From: Microbacterium pullorum
Lineage (GTDB): Bacteria; Actinomycetota; Actinomycetes; Actinomycetales; Microbacteriaceae
Reading direction: 5' to 3'
DNA: 64,000 bases
Assembly: GCF_014836535.1 (NCBI RefSeq)
Contig: NZ_JACSQP010000012.1
Coordinates: forward strand, 1-64,000
The position numbers and the translations under genes are program-made. The notes beneath the pieces were generated by a model that was not told where the DNA came from, did not search any database, and saw only the letters and a program-made list of their open reading frames with translations. Below, in pieces: positions 46,007-55,746 of this stretch. Each line of letters starts with the position of its first letter. Position 1 is the stretch's first letter.

Positions 46007-46112
46007 CATGATTGACCCTTCTTCGTCGGCGACCCACGTTCGCCGACCCTTTTTCCCGTTCCGCCACCGCCACTGCGCGGTCGCGCGCGACGCGTACGAC
46101 AGAAAGACCCTC

Positions 46113-47609
46113 GTGACCCTCGAGAAGACTCCTTCCACCACGGGCGCCCAGCCCACGGTGGCCCCTCCCACATCCGTTCCCCGTCCCGGTGTCGTGATCG
46201 CGCTGCTCGTGATCTCGGCGTTCGTCGTCATCCTCAACGAGACGATCATGAGCGTCGCACTGCCGAGCCTCATGATCGACCTCGACATCACCGCGAGCAC
46301 CGCCCAGTGGCTCACCACCGGCTTCCTGCTGACGATGGCCATGGTGATCCCGCTCACCGGCTACCTGCTGGCGCGCTTCCCGCTGCGCGGGGTGTACCTC
46401 ACCGCGATGAGCCTGTTCATCATCGGCACGCTCATCGCCGCCCTCGCCCCGGGCTTCGGCATCCTGCTCGTCGGTCGCATCGTGCAGGCCTCCGGCACGG
46501 CCATCATGATGCCGCTGCTGTTCACCACGGTGCTCACGATCGTGCCGGCCTCGCACCGCGGCCGCATGATGGGCGTCATCTCCATCGTCATCGCGGTGGC
46601 CCCCGCCGTCGGCCCGACCATCTCGGGCATCATCCTGTCGGCGTTCAACTGGCGCTGGCTGTTCTGGCTCGTGCTGCCGATCGCCCTCATCGCCGTCACG
46701 CTCGGCGCCGTGTGGGTGCGCAACGTCACCGAGACCACCCACGCGCGCTTCGACGCACTCAGCGTGGTGCTCTCGGCGCTCGGCTTCGGCGGCCTGATCT
46801 TCGGACTCTCCTCCATCGGCGAGGCGGCATCGGGCAACGCGATCGTGCCGGTGTGGGTGCCGCTCCTGATCGGCGCGGCGGGCCTCGTGGCCTTCGTCGC
46901 CCGCCAGCTGCACCTGCAGAAGACCGACAGCGCGCTGCTGGACCTGCGCACCTTCCAGTCCAAGGCCTTCAGCCTCGCCGTCACCCTCGTCGTCATCGTG
47001 ATGGCGTCCCTGTTCGGCTCGCTCGTGCTGCTGCCGATCTACCTCGCATCGGTCCTGCAGCTGGACACCCTCACGATCGGCCTCATGCTGCTGCCCGGTG
47101 GTGTGCTGATGGGCGCCATCGCGCCCATCGTGGGTTCGCTGTTCGACAAGTACGGCCCCACCCCGCTCGTCATCCCCGGCATGGTCGTCGCCGCCGCGGC
47201 GCTGTGGGGCATGGCCACGTTCGACGCGTCGACCTCGATCGGCTGGATCGTCGCGGTGCACATGACCCTCAACCTCGGTCTCGGCTTCGTGTTCACCCCT
47301 CTCCTCACGTCGGCGCTCGGGTCGCTGCCACGCAAGCTGTACCCGCACGGCAGCGCGATCGTCGGCACGATCCAGCAGGTCGCGGGTGCCGCCGGCACCG
47401 CCGTGTTCGTCACCCTCATGTCGGTGCAGGCCGCGTCGGCCATGGCCGAAGGGGCGGATGCCATCGCCGCGACCGCCTCGGGCGTGCACGCCGCGTTCCT
47501 CACCGGTGCGATCGTCGCCTCGGCGGCCGTCGTGCTGGCGTGCTTCGTGCGCAAGCCCGCGGTGCCCGACGACGCCCCGCACGACGAGGCACTCGCCGCC
47601 GCTCACTGA
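46113..47609 (+). CDS. MFS multidrug efflux transporter, DHA2 (14-helix) type
   Basis: A 498-residue membrane protein with about 14 hydrophobic segments. It has the DHA2-type motif LNETIMSVALPSLM in helix 1 and GRIVQASGTAIMMPLLF further on. Proton-driven export of drugs or dyes is likely. I chose GTG at 46113 (VTLEKTP); the frame is open further upstream and an earlier start cannot be excluded. Confidence 0.9.
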   Translation: MTLEKTPSTTGAQPTVAPPTSVPRPGVVIALLVISAFVVILNETIMSVALPSLMIDLDITASTAQWLTTGFLLTMAMVIPLTGYLLARFPLRGVYLTAMSLFIIGTLIAALAPGFGILLVGRIVQASGTAIMMPLLFTTVLTIVPASHRGRMMGVISIVIAVAPAVGPTISGIILSAFNWRWLFWLVLPIALIAVTLGAVWVRNVTETTHARFDALSVVLSALGFGGLIFGLSSIGEAASGNAIVPVWVPLLIGAAGLVAFVARQLHLQKTDSALLDLRTFQSKAFSLAVTLVVIVMASLFGSLVLLPIYLASVLQLDTLTIGLMLLPGGVLMGAIAPIVGSLFDKYGPTPLVIPGMVVAAAALWGMATFDASTSIGWIVAVHMTLNLGLGFVFTPLLTSALGSLPRKLYPHGSAIVGTIQQVAGAAGTAVFVTLMSVQAASAMAEGADAIAATASGVHAAFLTGAIVASAAVVLACFVRKPAVPDDAPHDEALAAAH

Positions 47610-47631
47610 CACACCGCGAACACTGACACCG

Positions 47632-47665
47632 CGAAGGGTCGGCAGCTCAGGCTGTCGGCCCTTCG
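47632..47665. terminator. Terminator between the convergent MFS and Nudix genes
   Basis: Stem of 15 bp with two imperfect pairs (left arm CGAAGGGTCGGCAGC, right arm GCTGTCGGCCCTTCG) and a 4-nt loop. It could serve both strands. Confidence 0.8.
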
Positions 47666-47684
47666 TCGTACCCGCGCGCCGTGG

Positions 47685-48593
47685 CTACGCGTCGGCGGGA
47701 AGCATCTCGCGGAGCCACCCGGGGCCGTGCACCCCGGCACCGACCCGGGCGACTCGCCCGGCGAGCTCACGGTCGGCGGTGACGACGCTCACTCGTCGCC
47801 CGGCCGCGACCAGGCGCGCCGTTTCGGCGACGATCGTGTCGTCGCCGGCAGCCTCGGCCCGCACGACGTGCACGCCGGGTTCGTCAGCCGCCGCGCGGGC
47901 GGCACCTTCGAGCACCACCGAGACCTCGGGGTACCAGCGCCCGTCGGGCAGGTCCAGCGCGGCCCCCGGGACGCCGTCGTGCGCCCACGAGGCGATGCGG
48001 GCGAGCAGCCGCGAGGCCGCGCCCGCCCGGTCGCGCCACCAGCCGTCGGGAACCGATCCGACGACATTCGCGGCATCCACCACCACGGCGGGACGCACCT
48101 CGAGCAGGGCGCGCAGCGCCGGCCACGACTCGGCGAACCCCGGATGCAGAGGGTACGTGTCGACGTCGGCCACCGGCACCCAGGAGAGCTCCCGGCTCTC
48201 CGGGTCGCTGATGACGGGCTCGAATGGCGTGACGATATCGGCCAGCAGCGTGCCGTAGGTCCAGATCTCGAGATCGAGCGTGCTGAGGAACCGCGCCCGC
48301 ACAGCCCGGCGCGGCACGCCGGCCTCTTCCGCTGCTTCCCGCAGCGCCGCGTCGCACGCGGTCTCGTGTTCGTGACGCGCGCCGCCAGGCAGACCCCAGG
48401 TGCCCCCGAAGTGGCTCCACGCCACGCGATGCTGCAGCAGGATGCCGCGTTCATCGTCGAGTGCGAGCAACCCCGCAGCGCCGAACCGCCCCCAGTACCG
48501 GGTGCCGTCGTCGGCCACGACCCAGGCATCGCCCGCATCGCGCTTCGCTTCGGGGCGCCGCGGGTCATCCGCAGCGGGAGGGACGATGGTCAC
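47685..48593 (-). CDS. Nudix hydrolase fused to a NYN/PIN-like domain
   Basis: A 302-residue two-domain protein. Residues about 35-160 are a Nudix domain with the box G-x5-E-x7-REAAEEAGV. Residues about 168-300 resemble an NYN (PIN-like) nuclease domain, with VVVDAANVVGS and VVTADRELAGRV carrying the acidic positions. A joined nucleotide-cleaning and RNA-cleaving protein is suggestive of RNA decapping or repair, but this is inference. Confidence 0.8.
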   Translation of the reverse strand: MTIVPPAADDPRRPEAKRDAGDAWVVADDGTRYWGRFGAAGLLALDDERGILLQHRVAWSHFGGTWGLPGGARHEHETACDAALREAAEEAGVPRRAVRARFLSTLDLEIWTYGTLLADIVTPFEPVISDPESRELSWVPVADVDTYPLHPGFAESWPALRALLEVRPAVVVDAANVVGSVPDGWWRDRAGAASRLLARIASWAHDGVPGAALDLPDGRWYPEVSVVLEGAARAAADEPGVHVVRAEAAGDDTIVAETARLVAAGRRVSVVTADRELAGRVARVGAGVHGPGWLREMLPADA

Positions 48594-48739
48594 CCTCCCA
48601 CCCTGTCACACGACCGCCCACCGCTCGCGGCGCGGCCTGCCAGAGCCTCCTATACACCCGACATCGGCGCCGATGCGGGAGCGGCGCGCGATGCTGTAGG
48701 CCTTCACAATCCACCTCGCGCGACTCGCGCCATCCGGTT

Positions 48740-48795
48740 GTAGCCACTACATATGCCTTGTACGTGAGGTCTGACCACCTATATATAGTGGTGAT
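48740..48795 (+). promoter_or_regulatory. Pair of NrdR-box-like sites upstream of nrdD
   Basis: The core CTATATATAG at 48779-48788 fits the NrdR box (CwATATATwG). A weaker core CTACATATGC is at 48747-48756, exactly 32 bp away, the spacing known for paired NrdR boxes. NrdR would repress ribonucleotide reductase genes when dATP is high. The rest of 48594-48851 has no gene. Confidence 0.75.
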
Positions 48796-48851
48796 CCCGA
48801 ATGCTTGCGTCGGCGGCATCCGCCGGCACCTTCCCCGCCCAGAGGACACAC

Positions 48852-50687
48852 ATGACCACCCCGCCCGCCACCCCCGCCGCTCGTTCCGTCACCGTCGGGA
48901 CGACCATCAACGAGTACCTCTCGCGCGCCGACTGGCGGGTCAACGCCAACGCCAACCAGGGCTACTCGCTGGGCGGACTCATGCTCAACACCTCGGGCAA
49001 GCTCATCGCCAACTACTGGCTCGACGAGGTCTACGCCCCCGAGGCCGGCGCCGCACACCGCGACGGCGACCTGCACATCCACGACCTCGACATGTTCGCC
49101 GGCTACTGCGCGGGATGGTCGCTGCGGACCCTCCTCGAGCAGGGCTTCAACGGCGTGCCCGGCAAGATCTCGTCGCGGCCCCCGAAGCACCTCTCCAGCG
49201 CCCTCGGCCAGATGGTGAACTTCTTCGGCACGCTGCAGAACGAGTGGGCCGGCGCTCAGGCGTTCAGCTCGTTCGACACCTACCTCGCCCCGTTCGTGCG
49301 GCTCGACCAGCTGACCTACGCCGAGGTGCGTCAGGCCATGCAGGAGTTCGTCTTCAACCTCAACGTGCCCTCGCGCTGGGGCACGCAGACCCCGTTCACC
49401 AACCTCACCTTCGACTGGACGGTACCCGACGACCTCGCCTCCCAGCGTCCGCTCATCGGGGGCAAGGTCTGCGACTTCACCTACGGCGACCTCACCGCCG
49501 AGATGGCGCTGCTCAACCAGGCGTTCATCGACGTCATGGCCGAGGGCGACGAGGACGGCCGCGCGTTCACGTTCCCGATTCCGACCTACAACATCACGAA
49601 GGACTTCGACTGGGACGACCCGGCCGTCGACGCACTGTTCGCGATGACGGCGAAGTACGGTCTGCCGTACTTCCAGAACTTCATCAACTCCGACCTCGAC
49701 CCCCACATGATCCGGTCGATGTGCTGCCGGCTGCAGCTCGACCTCACCGAACTCCTCAAGCGCGGCAACGGCCTGTTCGGCTCGGCCGAGCAGACCGGCT
49801 CGCTCGGCGTCGTCACGATCAACTGCGCCCGGCTCGGCTTCGTGCACTCCGGCGACGAGCAGGCGGTGTTCGCGCGGCTCGACGAGCTGCTAGAGATCGC
49901 CCGCGACACCCTCGAGGCCAAGCGCATCGTGATCGACCGTCACATCCAGGGCGGACTCTTCCCCTACACCAAGCGCTACCTCGGCTCGCTCGAGAACCAC
50001 TTCTCGACGATCGGCGTCAACGGACTGAACGAGTTCGTGCGCAACTTCACCCGCGACGCCGACGACATCACCACCGAGTCGGGGGTCGCCCTCGCGAGCC
50101 GCATCCTCGACCACGTGCGCGCACGCATGGTGGAGTTCCAGGAAGCCACCGGCCACATGTACAACCTCGAAGCGAGCCCGGCCGAGGGCGCCACCTACCG
50201 GTTCGCCAAGGAGGACATCGCCCGCTACGAAGGCATCCTCCACGCCGGCACCGAGGAGAACCCGTACTACACCAACTCGTCCCAGCTGCCCGTCGGCTAC
50301 ACCGACGACGCGTTCGAGGCGATGGCGCTGCAGGAAGGACTGCAGGGCAAGTACACCGGGGGCACAGTGCTGCACCTGTACATGGGCGAGGCCGTGGCAT
50401 CCACTCGCGCCTGCAAGGCGCTCGTGCGTCGCGCGCTGGAGCGCTTCCGGCTGCCGTACATCACCATCACCCCGACCTTCTCGATCTGCCCCGCGCACGG
50501 CTACCTCTCCGGCGACCTGCCCACGTGCCCGCGGTGCGGCGCCGACTGCGAAGTGTGGACCCGCGTGATGGGGTACTTCCGTCCCGTGTCGTCGTTCAAC
50601 ATCGGCAAGAAGGGCGAAGCCGCCGAGCGCGTGTACTTCGACCAGACCAAGGATGCCGCGCCGCAGCCGGTGGGGGCCTCCGCGTGA
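48852..50687 (+). CDS. nrdD: Class III anaerobic ribonucleoside-triphosphate reductase
   Basis: A 611-residue glycyl-radical enzyme that makes deoxyribonucleotides without oxygen. C-terminal zinc ligands are C546, C559, C562 and C566; the radical glycine is probably G574 in RVMGYF. Core segments such as GDLHIHDLDM and NINTPSRWG-like (NLNVPSRWGTQ) are conserved. It overlaps nrdG by 4 bp. Its presence suggests a host able to live with little or no oxygen. Confidence 0.93.
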   Translation: MTTPPATPAARSVTVGTTINEYLSRADWRVNANANQGYSLGGLMLNTSGKLIANYWLDEVYAPEAGAAHRDGDLHIHDLDMFAGYCAGWSLRTLLEQGFNGVPGKISSRPPKHLSSALGQMVNFFGTLQNEWAGAQAFSSFDTYLAPFVRLDQLTYAEVRQAMQEFVFNLNVPSRWGTQTPFTNLTFDWTVPDDLASQRPLIGGKVCDFTYGDLTAEMALLNQAFIDVMAEGDEDGRAFTFPIPTYNITKDFDWDDPAVDALFAMTAKYGLPYFQNFINSDLDPHMIRSMCCRLQLDLTELLKRGNGLFGSAEQTGSLGVVTINCARLGFVHSGDEQAVFARLDELLEIARDTLEAKRIVIDRHIQGGLFPYTKRYLGSLENHFSTIGVNGLNEFVRNFTRDADDITTESGVALASRILDHVRARMVEFQEATGHMYNLEASPAEGATYRFAKEDIARYEGILHAGTEENPYYTNSSQLPVGYTDDAFEAMALQEGLQGKYTGGTVLHLYMGEAVASTRACKALVRRALERFRLPYITITPTFSICPAHGYLSGDLPTCPRCGADCEVWTRVMGYFRPVSSFNIGKKGEAAERVYFDQTKDAAPQPVGASA

Positions 50688-51412
50688 GAGCCGACTCCCC
50701 CGAGGATCTGCGCATCGCCGGGCTCACCCGGCTGTCGACGGTGGACTGGCCCGACATGCTGGCGGCGACGGTCTTCCTGCAGGGATGCCCGTGGGACTGC
50801 TTCTACTGCCACAACCCGGCGCTCATCCCGCCGCGCGCGGCGGCGGCGATGAGCTGGGACGAGCTGGCGGCGTTCCTCGATTCGCGGGTCGGCCTGCTGG
50901 ATGCCGTGGTGTTCTCGGGCGGCGAACCCACGATGCAGCCGGCGCTCGGCGCGGCGATGGCGGCGGTGCGTGAGCGCGGGTTCGCCGTGGGGCTGCACAC
51001 CGGCGGCGCCTACCCGTTGCAGCTCGGGCGGGTGCTGCCCCTCGTGGACTGGGTGGGCCTGGACATCAAGACCACCGCCCGCGACTACGCCGCCGTCACG
51101 GGGCGCTCCGGCTCGAGCGAACGCGCGTGGCGGTCGTTGGAGCTGGTACTCGGCGCGCACCTCGCGCGGGAGCACACGGACCGGCCGCTGGGCTACGAGG
51201 TGCGCACCACGGTGCACTCCGGCGCGATCGATGAGTCGGGGCTCGCCGAGCTCGGCTGCCGCCTCGCCGATGCCGGGGTGCGCTCGTGGGCGCTGCAGCG
51301 GTTCCGCGAGACCGGCGCGCGCGCCCCGCTCCCCCGCACCGCCGCCGATGCCCGCCCCGTCGCTCTCGACGGCGTGCCCACCGACCGCTTCGACCGCTTC
51401 GTCATCCGCTGA
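50684..51412 (+). CDS. nrdG: Anaerobic ribonucleotide reductase activating protein (radical SAM)
   Basis: A 242-residue radical SAM enzyme with the cluster motif CPWDCFYC (C35, C39, C42) and FSGGEPT. It creates the glycyl radical of NrdD. GTG start at 50684 in a GTGA overlap with nrdD. Followed by a large hairpin. Confidence 0.92.
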   Translation: MRADSPEDLRIAGLTRLSTVDWPDMLAATVFLQGCPWDCFYCHNPALIPPRAAAAMSWDELAAFLDSRVGLLDAVVFSGGEPTMQPALGAAMAAVRERGFAVGLHTGGAYPLQLGRVLPLVDWVGLDIKTTARDYAAVTGRSGSSERAWRSLELVLGAHLAREHTDRPLGYEVRTTVHSGAIDESGLAELGCRLADAGVRSWALQRFRETGARAPLPRTAADARPVALDGVPTDRFDRFVIR

Positions 51413-51494
51413 CGCGCGCCGCGGCATCCGCCCGCCGTCCCGCCGCCGCCGGGCCGCTCGCGCGCGGCGGCATCCGCCCACCCCTTCACGCGAA

Positions 51495-51553
51495 AAACCA
51501 CTTTCCGGCTGGGAAACCACGCAGAGCGTGATGTCTCAGCCGGAAAGTGGTTT
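51495..51553. terminator. Large 17-bp hairpin between convergent nrdG and der
   Basis: Perfect arms AAACCACTTTCCGGCTG (51495-51511) and its complement (51537-51553), with a 25-nt loop that contains an inner CACGC-aga-GCGTG hairpin. It probably ends transcription from both sides. The long perfect stem suggests a dispersed repeat (REP-like) in this genome. Confidence 0.78.
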
Positions 51554-51599
51554 CTCAGCGGCGCGGGCGGCTCGGCGGGCGCAGCGGCGGCGGCGCGGG

Positions 51600-53123
51600 T
51601 CAGCGCTGGCGGCGCTCCCGGACGCGCATGTTGACCACGAGCGGCGTGCCCTCGAAGCCGAACAGCTCGCGCAGGCGGCGCTGGATGAACCGGCGGTAGC
51701 CCGGGTCGAGGAACCCGGTCGTGAACAGCACGAATGTCGGCGGACGGGTGGATGCCTGCGTGCCGAACAGGATGCGCGGCTGCTTGCCACCGCGCAGCGG
51801 GTGCGGGTGCTCGGCCACGAGCTCCGAGAGGAACGCGTTGAACTTGCCCGTGGGGATGCGCTGATCCCACGACGCCAGCGCCGTCTCGAGCGCCGGCACC
51901 AGCTTGTCGAGGTGACGGCCGGTGAGCGCGGAGATGTTGACGCGCGGCGCCCACGCCACGTGGGCGAGGTCCTGCTCGATCTCGCGCTCGAGGTAGCGGC
52001 GACGGTCCATGTTCTCCATGTCGTCGTCGTTGAGGCGATCCCACTTGTTGAACGCCAGCACGAGGGCGCGACCCGACTCGAGCACCAGGTCGATGATGCG
52101 CACGTCCTGCTCGCTCAGCGGCTGGCTGACATCGAGCACGACGACGGCGACCTCGGCCTTCTCGAGCGCGGCCGAGGTGCGCAGCGACGCGTAGAAGTCC
52201 GCACCCTGCTGCAGGTGCACGCGGCGACGGATGCCGGCGGTGTCGACCAGACGCCACAGCTTGCCGCCCAGCTCCACGACCTCGTCGACCGGATCGCGGG
52301 TGGTGCCGGCCAGCTCGTTCACCACGACGCGCTCTTCGCCGGCGGCCTTGTTCAGCAGCGACGACTTGCCGACGTTCGGGCGCCCCAGGATCGCGACGCG
52401 GCGGGGGCCGCCGATCTCCTGCTTGGCGACGGCCGAGACCTCCGGCAGCACCTTCATGACCTCGTCGAGCAGGTCGGCGACGCCGCGGCCGTGGATGGCC
52501 GAGACGGGGTACGGCTCACCGAGGCCGAGGGCCCACAGGGCTGCGGCCTCGGGCTCGTGGCGCTGGTCGTCGATCTTGTTGGCGACGAGGAACACGGGCT
52601 TGCCGCTCTTGCGCAGCAGCTTCACCACGTGCTCATCGGTCGAGGTGGCGCCCACCATCGCGTCGACGACGAACAGCACCACGTCGGCCAGATCGATCGC
52701 GATCTCGGCCTGGGCGGCGACCGAGCGGTCGATGCCGCGCGCGTCGGGCTCCCAGCCGCCGGTGTCGACGATGGTGAACCGGCGGTCCATCCACTCGGCC
52801 TTGTAGGTCACGCGGTCGCGGGTCACCCCGGGGGTGTCCTCCACGACCGCCTCGCGGCGACCGAGGATGCGGTTGACCAGCGCCGACTTGCCGACGTTCG
52901 GACGACCGACGATCGCGACCACCGGCAGAGCCGGAAGGTACTCGACGCCGTCTTCGCCCTGCTCGGTGCCGGCCAGCAGGTCGGTGTCTTCGTCGTCGAG
53001 CTCGTAGTCCGACAGCGTCGCGCGCAGCGTGGCGGCGCGCTGGTCGGCCAGCTGCTCATCGATGTCGGCGAGCTTCTCGGCGAGGTTGTCGGGCCCGCCT
53101 TCGTATTCTTCTTCAGCGCCCAT
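51600..53123 (-). CDS. der: Ribosome-assembly GTPase Der (EngA)
   Basis: A 507-residue protein with two tandem GTPase domains, each with a GRPNVGKS P-loop (first at 73-80), and a C-terminal KH-like domain. It matures the 50S subunit. The extra N-terminal 65 residues are acidic, as in other actinobacteria. It overlaps cmk by 11 bp, the usual actinobacterial cmk-der pair. Confidence 0.96.
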   Translation of the reverse strand: MGAEEEYEGGPDNLAEKLADIDEQLADQRAATLRATLSDYELDDEDTDLLAGTEQGEDGVEYLPALPVVAIVGRPNVGKSALVNRILGRREAVVEDTPGVTRDRVTYKAEWMDRRFTIVDTGGWEPDARGIDRSVAAQAEIAIDLADVVLFVVDAMVGATSTDEHVVKLLRKSGKPVFLVANKIDDQRHEPEAAALWALGLGEPYPVSAIHGRGVADLLDEVMKVLPEVSAVAKQEIGGPRRVAILGRPNVGKSSLLNKAAGEERVVVNELAGTTRDPVDEVVELGGKLWRLVDTAGIRRRVHLQQGADFYASLRTSAALEKAEVAVVVLDVSQPLSEQDVRIIDLVLESGRALVLAFNKWDRLNDDDMENMDRRRYLEREIEQDLAHVAWAPRVNISALTGRHLDKLVPALETALASWDQRIPTGKFNAFLSELVAEHPHPLRGGKQPRILFGTQASTRPPTFVLFTTGFLDPGYRRFIQRRLRELFGFEGTPLVVNMRVRERRQR

Positions 53124-53823
53124 GTTGCGCTCCTGTCTCTGCGCGGACGACGTTGAGCACGGCGTCCACAGTCTGTTCGAAATCCAATGCCGTCGAGTCG
53201 ATGACCGTGACTCCCGGTGCGGCGGTCAAGAAGTCCACCACCTGCGCGTCGGCGGCGTCGCGGCGGTGCAGGGCGTCGGCGACGGCGGTCGCGTCCTGTG
53301 TGGCGACCTCGGCGCTGCGGCGGGCCGCGCGCACCTCGGGGGCGGCGGTCAACAGGATCCGCACCGGCGCGTCGGGGGTGACGACGGTCGTGATGTCGCG
53401 GCCCTCGACAATGACGCCGGGGCGGCCTGAGGATGCCACGAGCGCGCGGAACATCGCGTTGACGGCCTCACGCACCGCCGGCACGCGCGCCACGCCGCTG
53501 ACGGCGTCGGACACGCGGGGCTCGCGGATGGCGTCGGTGACCTCGGCGGCGCCCACGCGCACCCAGTAGTCGTCGGGGTCGAGCGAGATGGCGTAATCGA
53601 AGTCGCCGGCGGCATCGAGCACGGCCAGCGCGTCGGAGGTGTCCACGCCCCGCTCGAGCGCGTGCCAGGCCAGCGCACGGTAGGCGGCGCCGGTGTCGAG
53701 GTAGCCGAAGCCGAGATGCCGTGCGGCCTGCTTGGACACGCTCGACTTGCCGCTGCCGGCCGGTCCGTCGATCGCGACGACGATCGGCTCGGCCGCAGCG
53801 GTCTCGGTGCGGGGGTCAGTCAT
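53113..53823 (-). CDS. cmk: Cytidylate kinase
   Basis: A 236-residue nucleotide kinase (CMP/dCMP to CDP/dCDP). P-loop GPAGSGKSS near residue 20, and the segments [11 protein letters not shown] and [10 protein letters not shown] are typical. ATG at 53823, overlapping the tyrA stop by 8 bp. Confidence 0.95.
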   Translation of the reverse strand: MTDPRTETAAAEPIVVAIDGPAGSGKSSVSKQAARHLGFGYLDTGAAYRALAWHALERGVDTSDALAVLDAAGDFDYAISLDPDDYWVRVGAAEVTDAIREPRVSDAVSGVARVPAVREAVNAMFRALVASSGRPGVIVEGRDITTVVTPDAPVRILLTAAPEVRAARRSAEVATQDATAVADALHRRDAADAQVVDFLTAAPGVTVIDSTALDFEQTVDAVLNVVRAETGAQHGR

Positions 53824-54928
53824 TGGTGCTCGCAATCTTCCAGCCGCGCTCGGTGAGACCGTCGACCGTGCGCCGCACGGCGGCCGGGACGATACTGACT
53901 TCGGCGAGGCCGAACTGGGCGCCAGGAGAGTGCTCCAGGCGCAGGTCTTCGACGTTGACGTCGATGTCGCCGAGGTCGCCGAACAGGCGCCCCAGCTGAC
54001 CCGGGCGGTCATCCACCATCACGACGACCGGCTCGAAGCGCCGGTTCTGGCCGTGCTTGCCGGGCAGTCGCTCGACGCCGTCGTTGCCGCGGCGGATCGT
54101 GTCGGCGACGCCGCGGCGTGCGCCGGGGGCGTCGGGGTCGCGCAGCGCCGCCGCGACGGCGGTGAGGTCGGCGGCGAGCGCGTCGAGCACATCGACGACG
54201 GGCGCGGCGTTGGCGCCGAGGATCTGCACCCACAGCTCCGGGGCCGATGCCGCGATGCGCGTCGTGTCCCGCACACCCTGACCGGCCAGGCGCAGCGACC
54301 CGTCGGGGGCGTCGACGAACCGGCCGGCCAGCAGGCTCGCGACCAGCTGCGGCACGTGGGAAGTCAGCGCGACCGCGCGGTCGTGCTCCTCGGGGCTCAT
54401 CTCGATGGGCGTGGCCCCGAGGTCCAGCGCCAGCGCCTCGACGAGGGCCAGGTCACCGGCACGGGTCTCGCCGTCACGGCACACCACCCAGGGCCGACCG
54501 ATGAAGATGTCGGCGCGGGCGGCGATGGCTCCCCCGCGTTCGCGCCCGGCGAGCGGGTGGGAGCCGATGTAACGGGTGAGGTCGACACCGCGGGCGCGCA
54601 GCTGCCGCAGCGGCTCGAGCTTGACGCTCGCGACATCGGTGACGACGGCGCGCGGGTGGGCGGCGAGCTCGCGCTCGATCACATCGGCGGTGACATCCGG
54701 CGGCACCGCCACGATCACCAGCGTGGGGTCGTCGTCGTCGCGGGCGGCGCGGCCGGCCCCATAGTCGACGGCGAGACGCAGCTGGGCGGGCGACGTATCG
54801 TCGAGGGCTACGTCGATGCCGAGCGCCGTCAGCGCGTGGCCGATGCTGGAACCGAGCAGGCCCGCACCGACGATGCGCACGGGGCCCTGCACGCGCGCGG
54901 CGAGCGGCCCTGGTGTCGTATCGGTCAC
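53816..54928 (-). CDS. tyrA: Prephenate dehydrogenase with ACT-like C-terminal domain
   Basis: A 370-residue enzyme of tyrosine synthesis. Rossmann motif [11 protein letters not shown] near residues 20-30, the catalytic-site segment [12 protein letters not shown], and a C-terminal regulatory domain ([20 protein letters not shown]) likely to bind tyrosine. Overlaps rluB by 4 bp. Confidence 0.93.
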   Translation of the reverse strand: MTDTTPGPLAARVQGPVRIVGAGLLGSSIGHALTALGIDVALDDTSPAQLRLAVDYGAGRAARDDDDPTLVIVAVPPDVTADVIERELAAHPRAVVTDVASVKLEPLRQLRARGVDLTRYIGSHPLAGRERGGAIAARADIFIGRPWVVCRDGETRAGDLALVEALALDLGATPIEMSPEEHDRAVALTSHVPQLVASLLAGRFVDAPDGSLRLAGQGVRDTTRIAASAPELWVQILGANAAPVVDVLDALAADLTAVAAALRDPDAPGARRGVADTIRRGNDGVERLPGKHGQNRRFEPVVVMVDDRPGQLGRLFGDLGDIDVNVEDLRLEHSPGAQFGLAEVSIVPAAVRRTVDGLTERGWKIASTND

Positions 54929-55746
54929 TGCGTCTCCTGGTCGCCCGGCGACGGCTCCTCCGTCGCAGCGCGCGCCAAAGTCAGCAGCGCGCCGCGTTCC
55001 ACTGTAGTCAACTCACGTGCCCGTCCCGCCGGGAGGGTTCCCAGGTGCAGCGGGCCGAACTGGCGGCGCACGAGCTCGACGACAGGGTGCCCGACGGCCG
55101 ACATCATGCGGCGCACGATGCGGTTGCGGCCGGAGTGCAGGGTGAGCTCGACCAGGCTCGTGCCGCTGTCGCCGCCCGAGGTGTCGAGCAGTCGCGCCTT
55201 GTCGGCGGCGATGGGTCCGTCGTCGAGGTCGATCCCTTTCGTCAGCCGCGAGATCGTCTGCGCGGTCACGCGCCCCGACACCTTGGCGATGTACACCTTC
55301 GTCACCCCGAACGAGGGGTGTGCGAGCACGTGCGCGAGGTCGCCGTCGTTGGTGAGCACGAGCAGCCCCGACGTCTCGGCATCCAATCGGCCCACGTTGT
55401 ACAGCCGCTCCTCCCAGTCCTGGGTGAACTGGCGCAGGTCCGGTCGGCCGTTCTCGTCCTTCATGGTGCTGACGACGCCGGTGGGCTTGTTGAGCATGAC
55501 GTAGCGCTTGGACTGATCGAGCTGGATGACGGTGCCGTCCACCTCGATGAGCGCGGTCTCCGGGTCGATGCGCGAGCCGAGCTCGGTGACGACCTCGCCG
55601 TTCACGCGCACGCGCCCCTCGACGATCAGCTGCTCCGAGACGCGGCGCGACGCCACGCCCGCGTTCGCCAGCGCCTTCTGCAGTCGTACGCCTTCGGTGT
55701 CCATCGGTCGTTCTCCATCCGGGCCATCGCCCTGTTGCGGGCTCAT
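54925..55746 (-). CDS. rluB: 23S rRNA pseudouridine synthase, RluB family
   Basis: A 273-residue protein with an N-terminal S4 domain (VRLQKALANAGVASRR) and the catalytic motif GRLDAETSGLL whose aspartate attacks uridine. The scpA-scpB-rluB order is standard. Overlaps scpB by 4 bp. Confidence 0.93.
   Translation of the reverse strand: MSPQQGDGPDGERPMDTEGVRLQKALANAGVASRRVSEQLIVEGRVRVNGEVVTELGSRIDPETALIEVDGTVIQLDQSKRYVMLNKPTGVVSTMKDENGRPDLRQFTQDWEERLYNVGRLDAETSGLLVLTNDGDLAHVLAHPSFGVTKVYIAKVSGRVTAQTISRLTKGIDLDDGPIAADKARLLDTSGGDSGTSLVELTLHSGRNRIVRRMMSAVGHPVVELVRRQFGPLHLGTLPAGRARELTTVERGALLTLARAATEEPSPGDQETQ

Noticed and set aside
45954..47612. 552-codon minus-strand frame rich in H, D, E and R
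   Set aside because: Exact antisense of the MFS transporter; composition is that of a shadow frame.
48461..51412. 983-codon plus-strand open frame
   Set aside because: It overlaps nrdD and nrdG in another frame; composition is very rich in R, H and P, as expected of a high-GC shadow frame.
50901..53156. 751-codon plus-strand open frame
   Set aside because: It lies over nrdG and antisense to der, which has complete GTPase motifs; no recognisable domain.
53732..55504. 590-codon plus-strand frame
   Set aside because: Antisense to tyrA and rluB, both of which have clear motifs.
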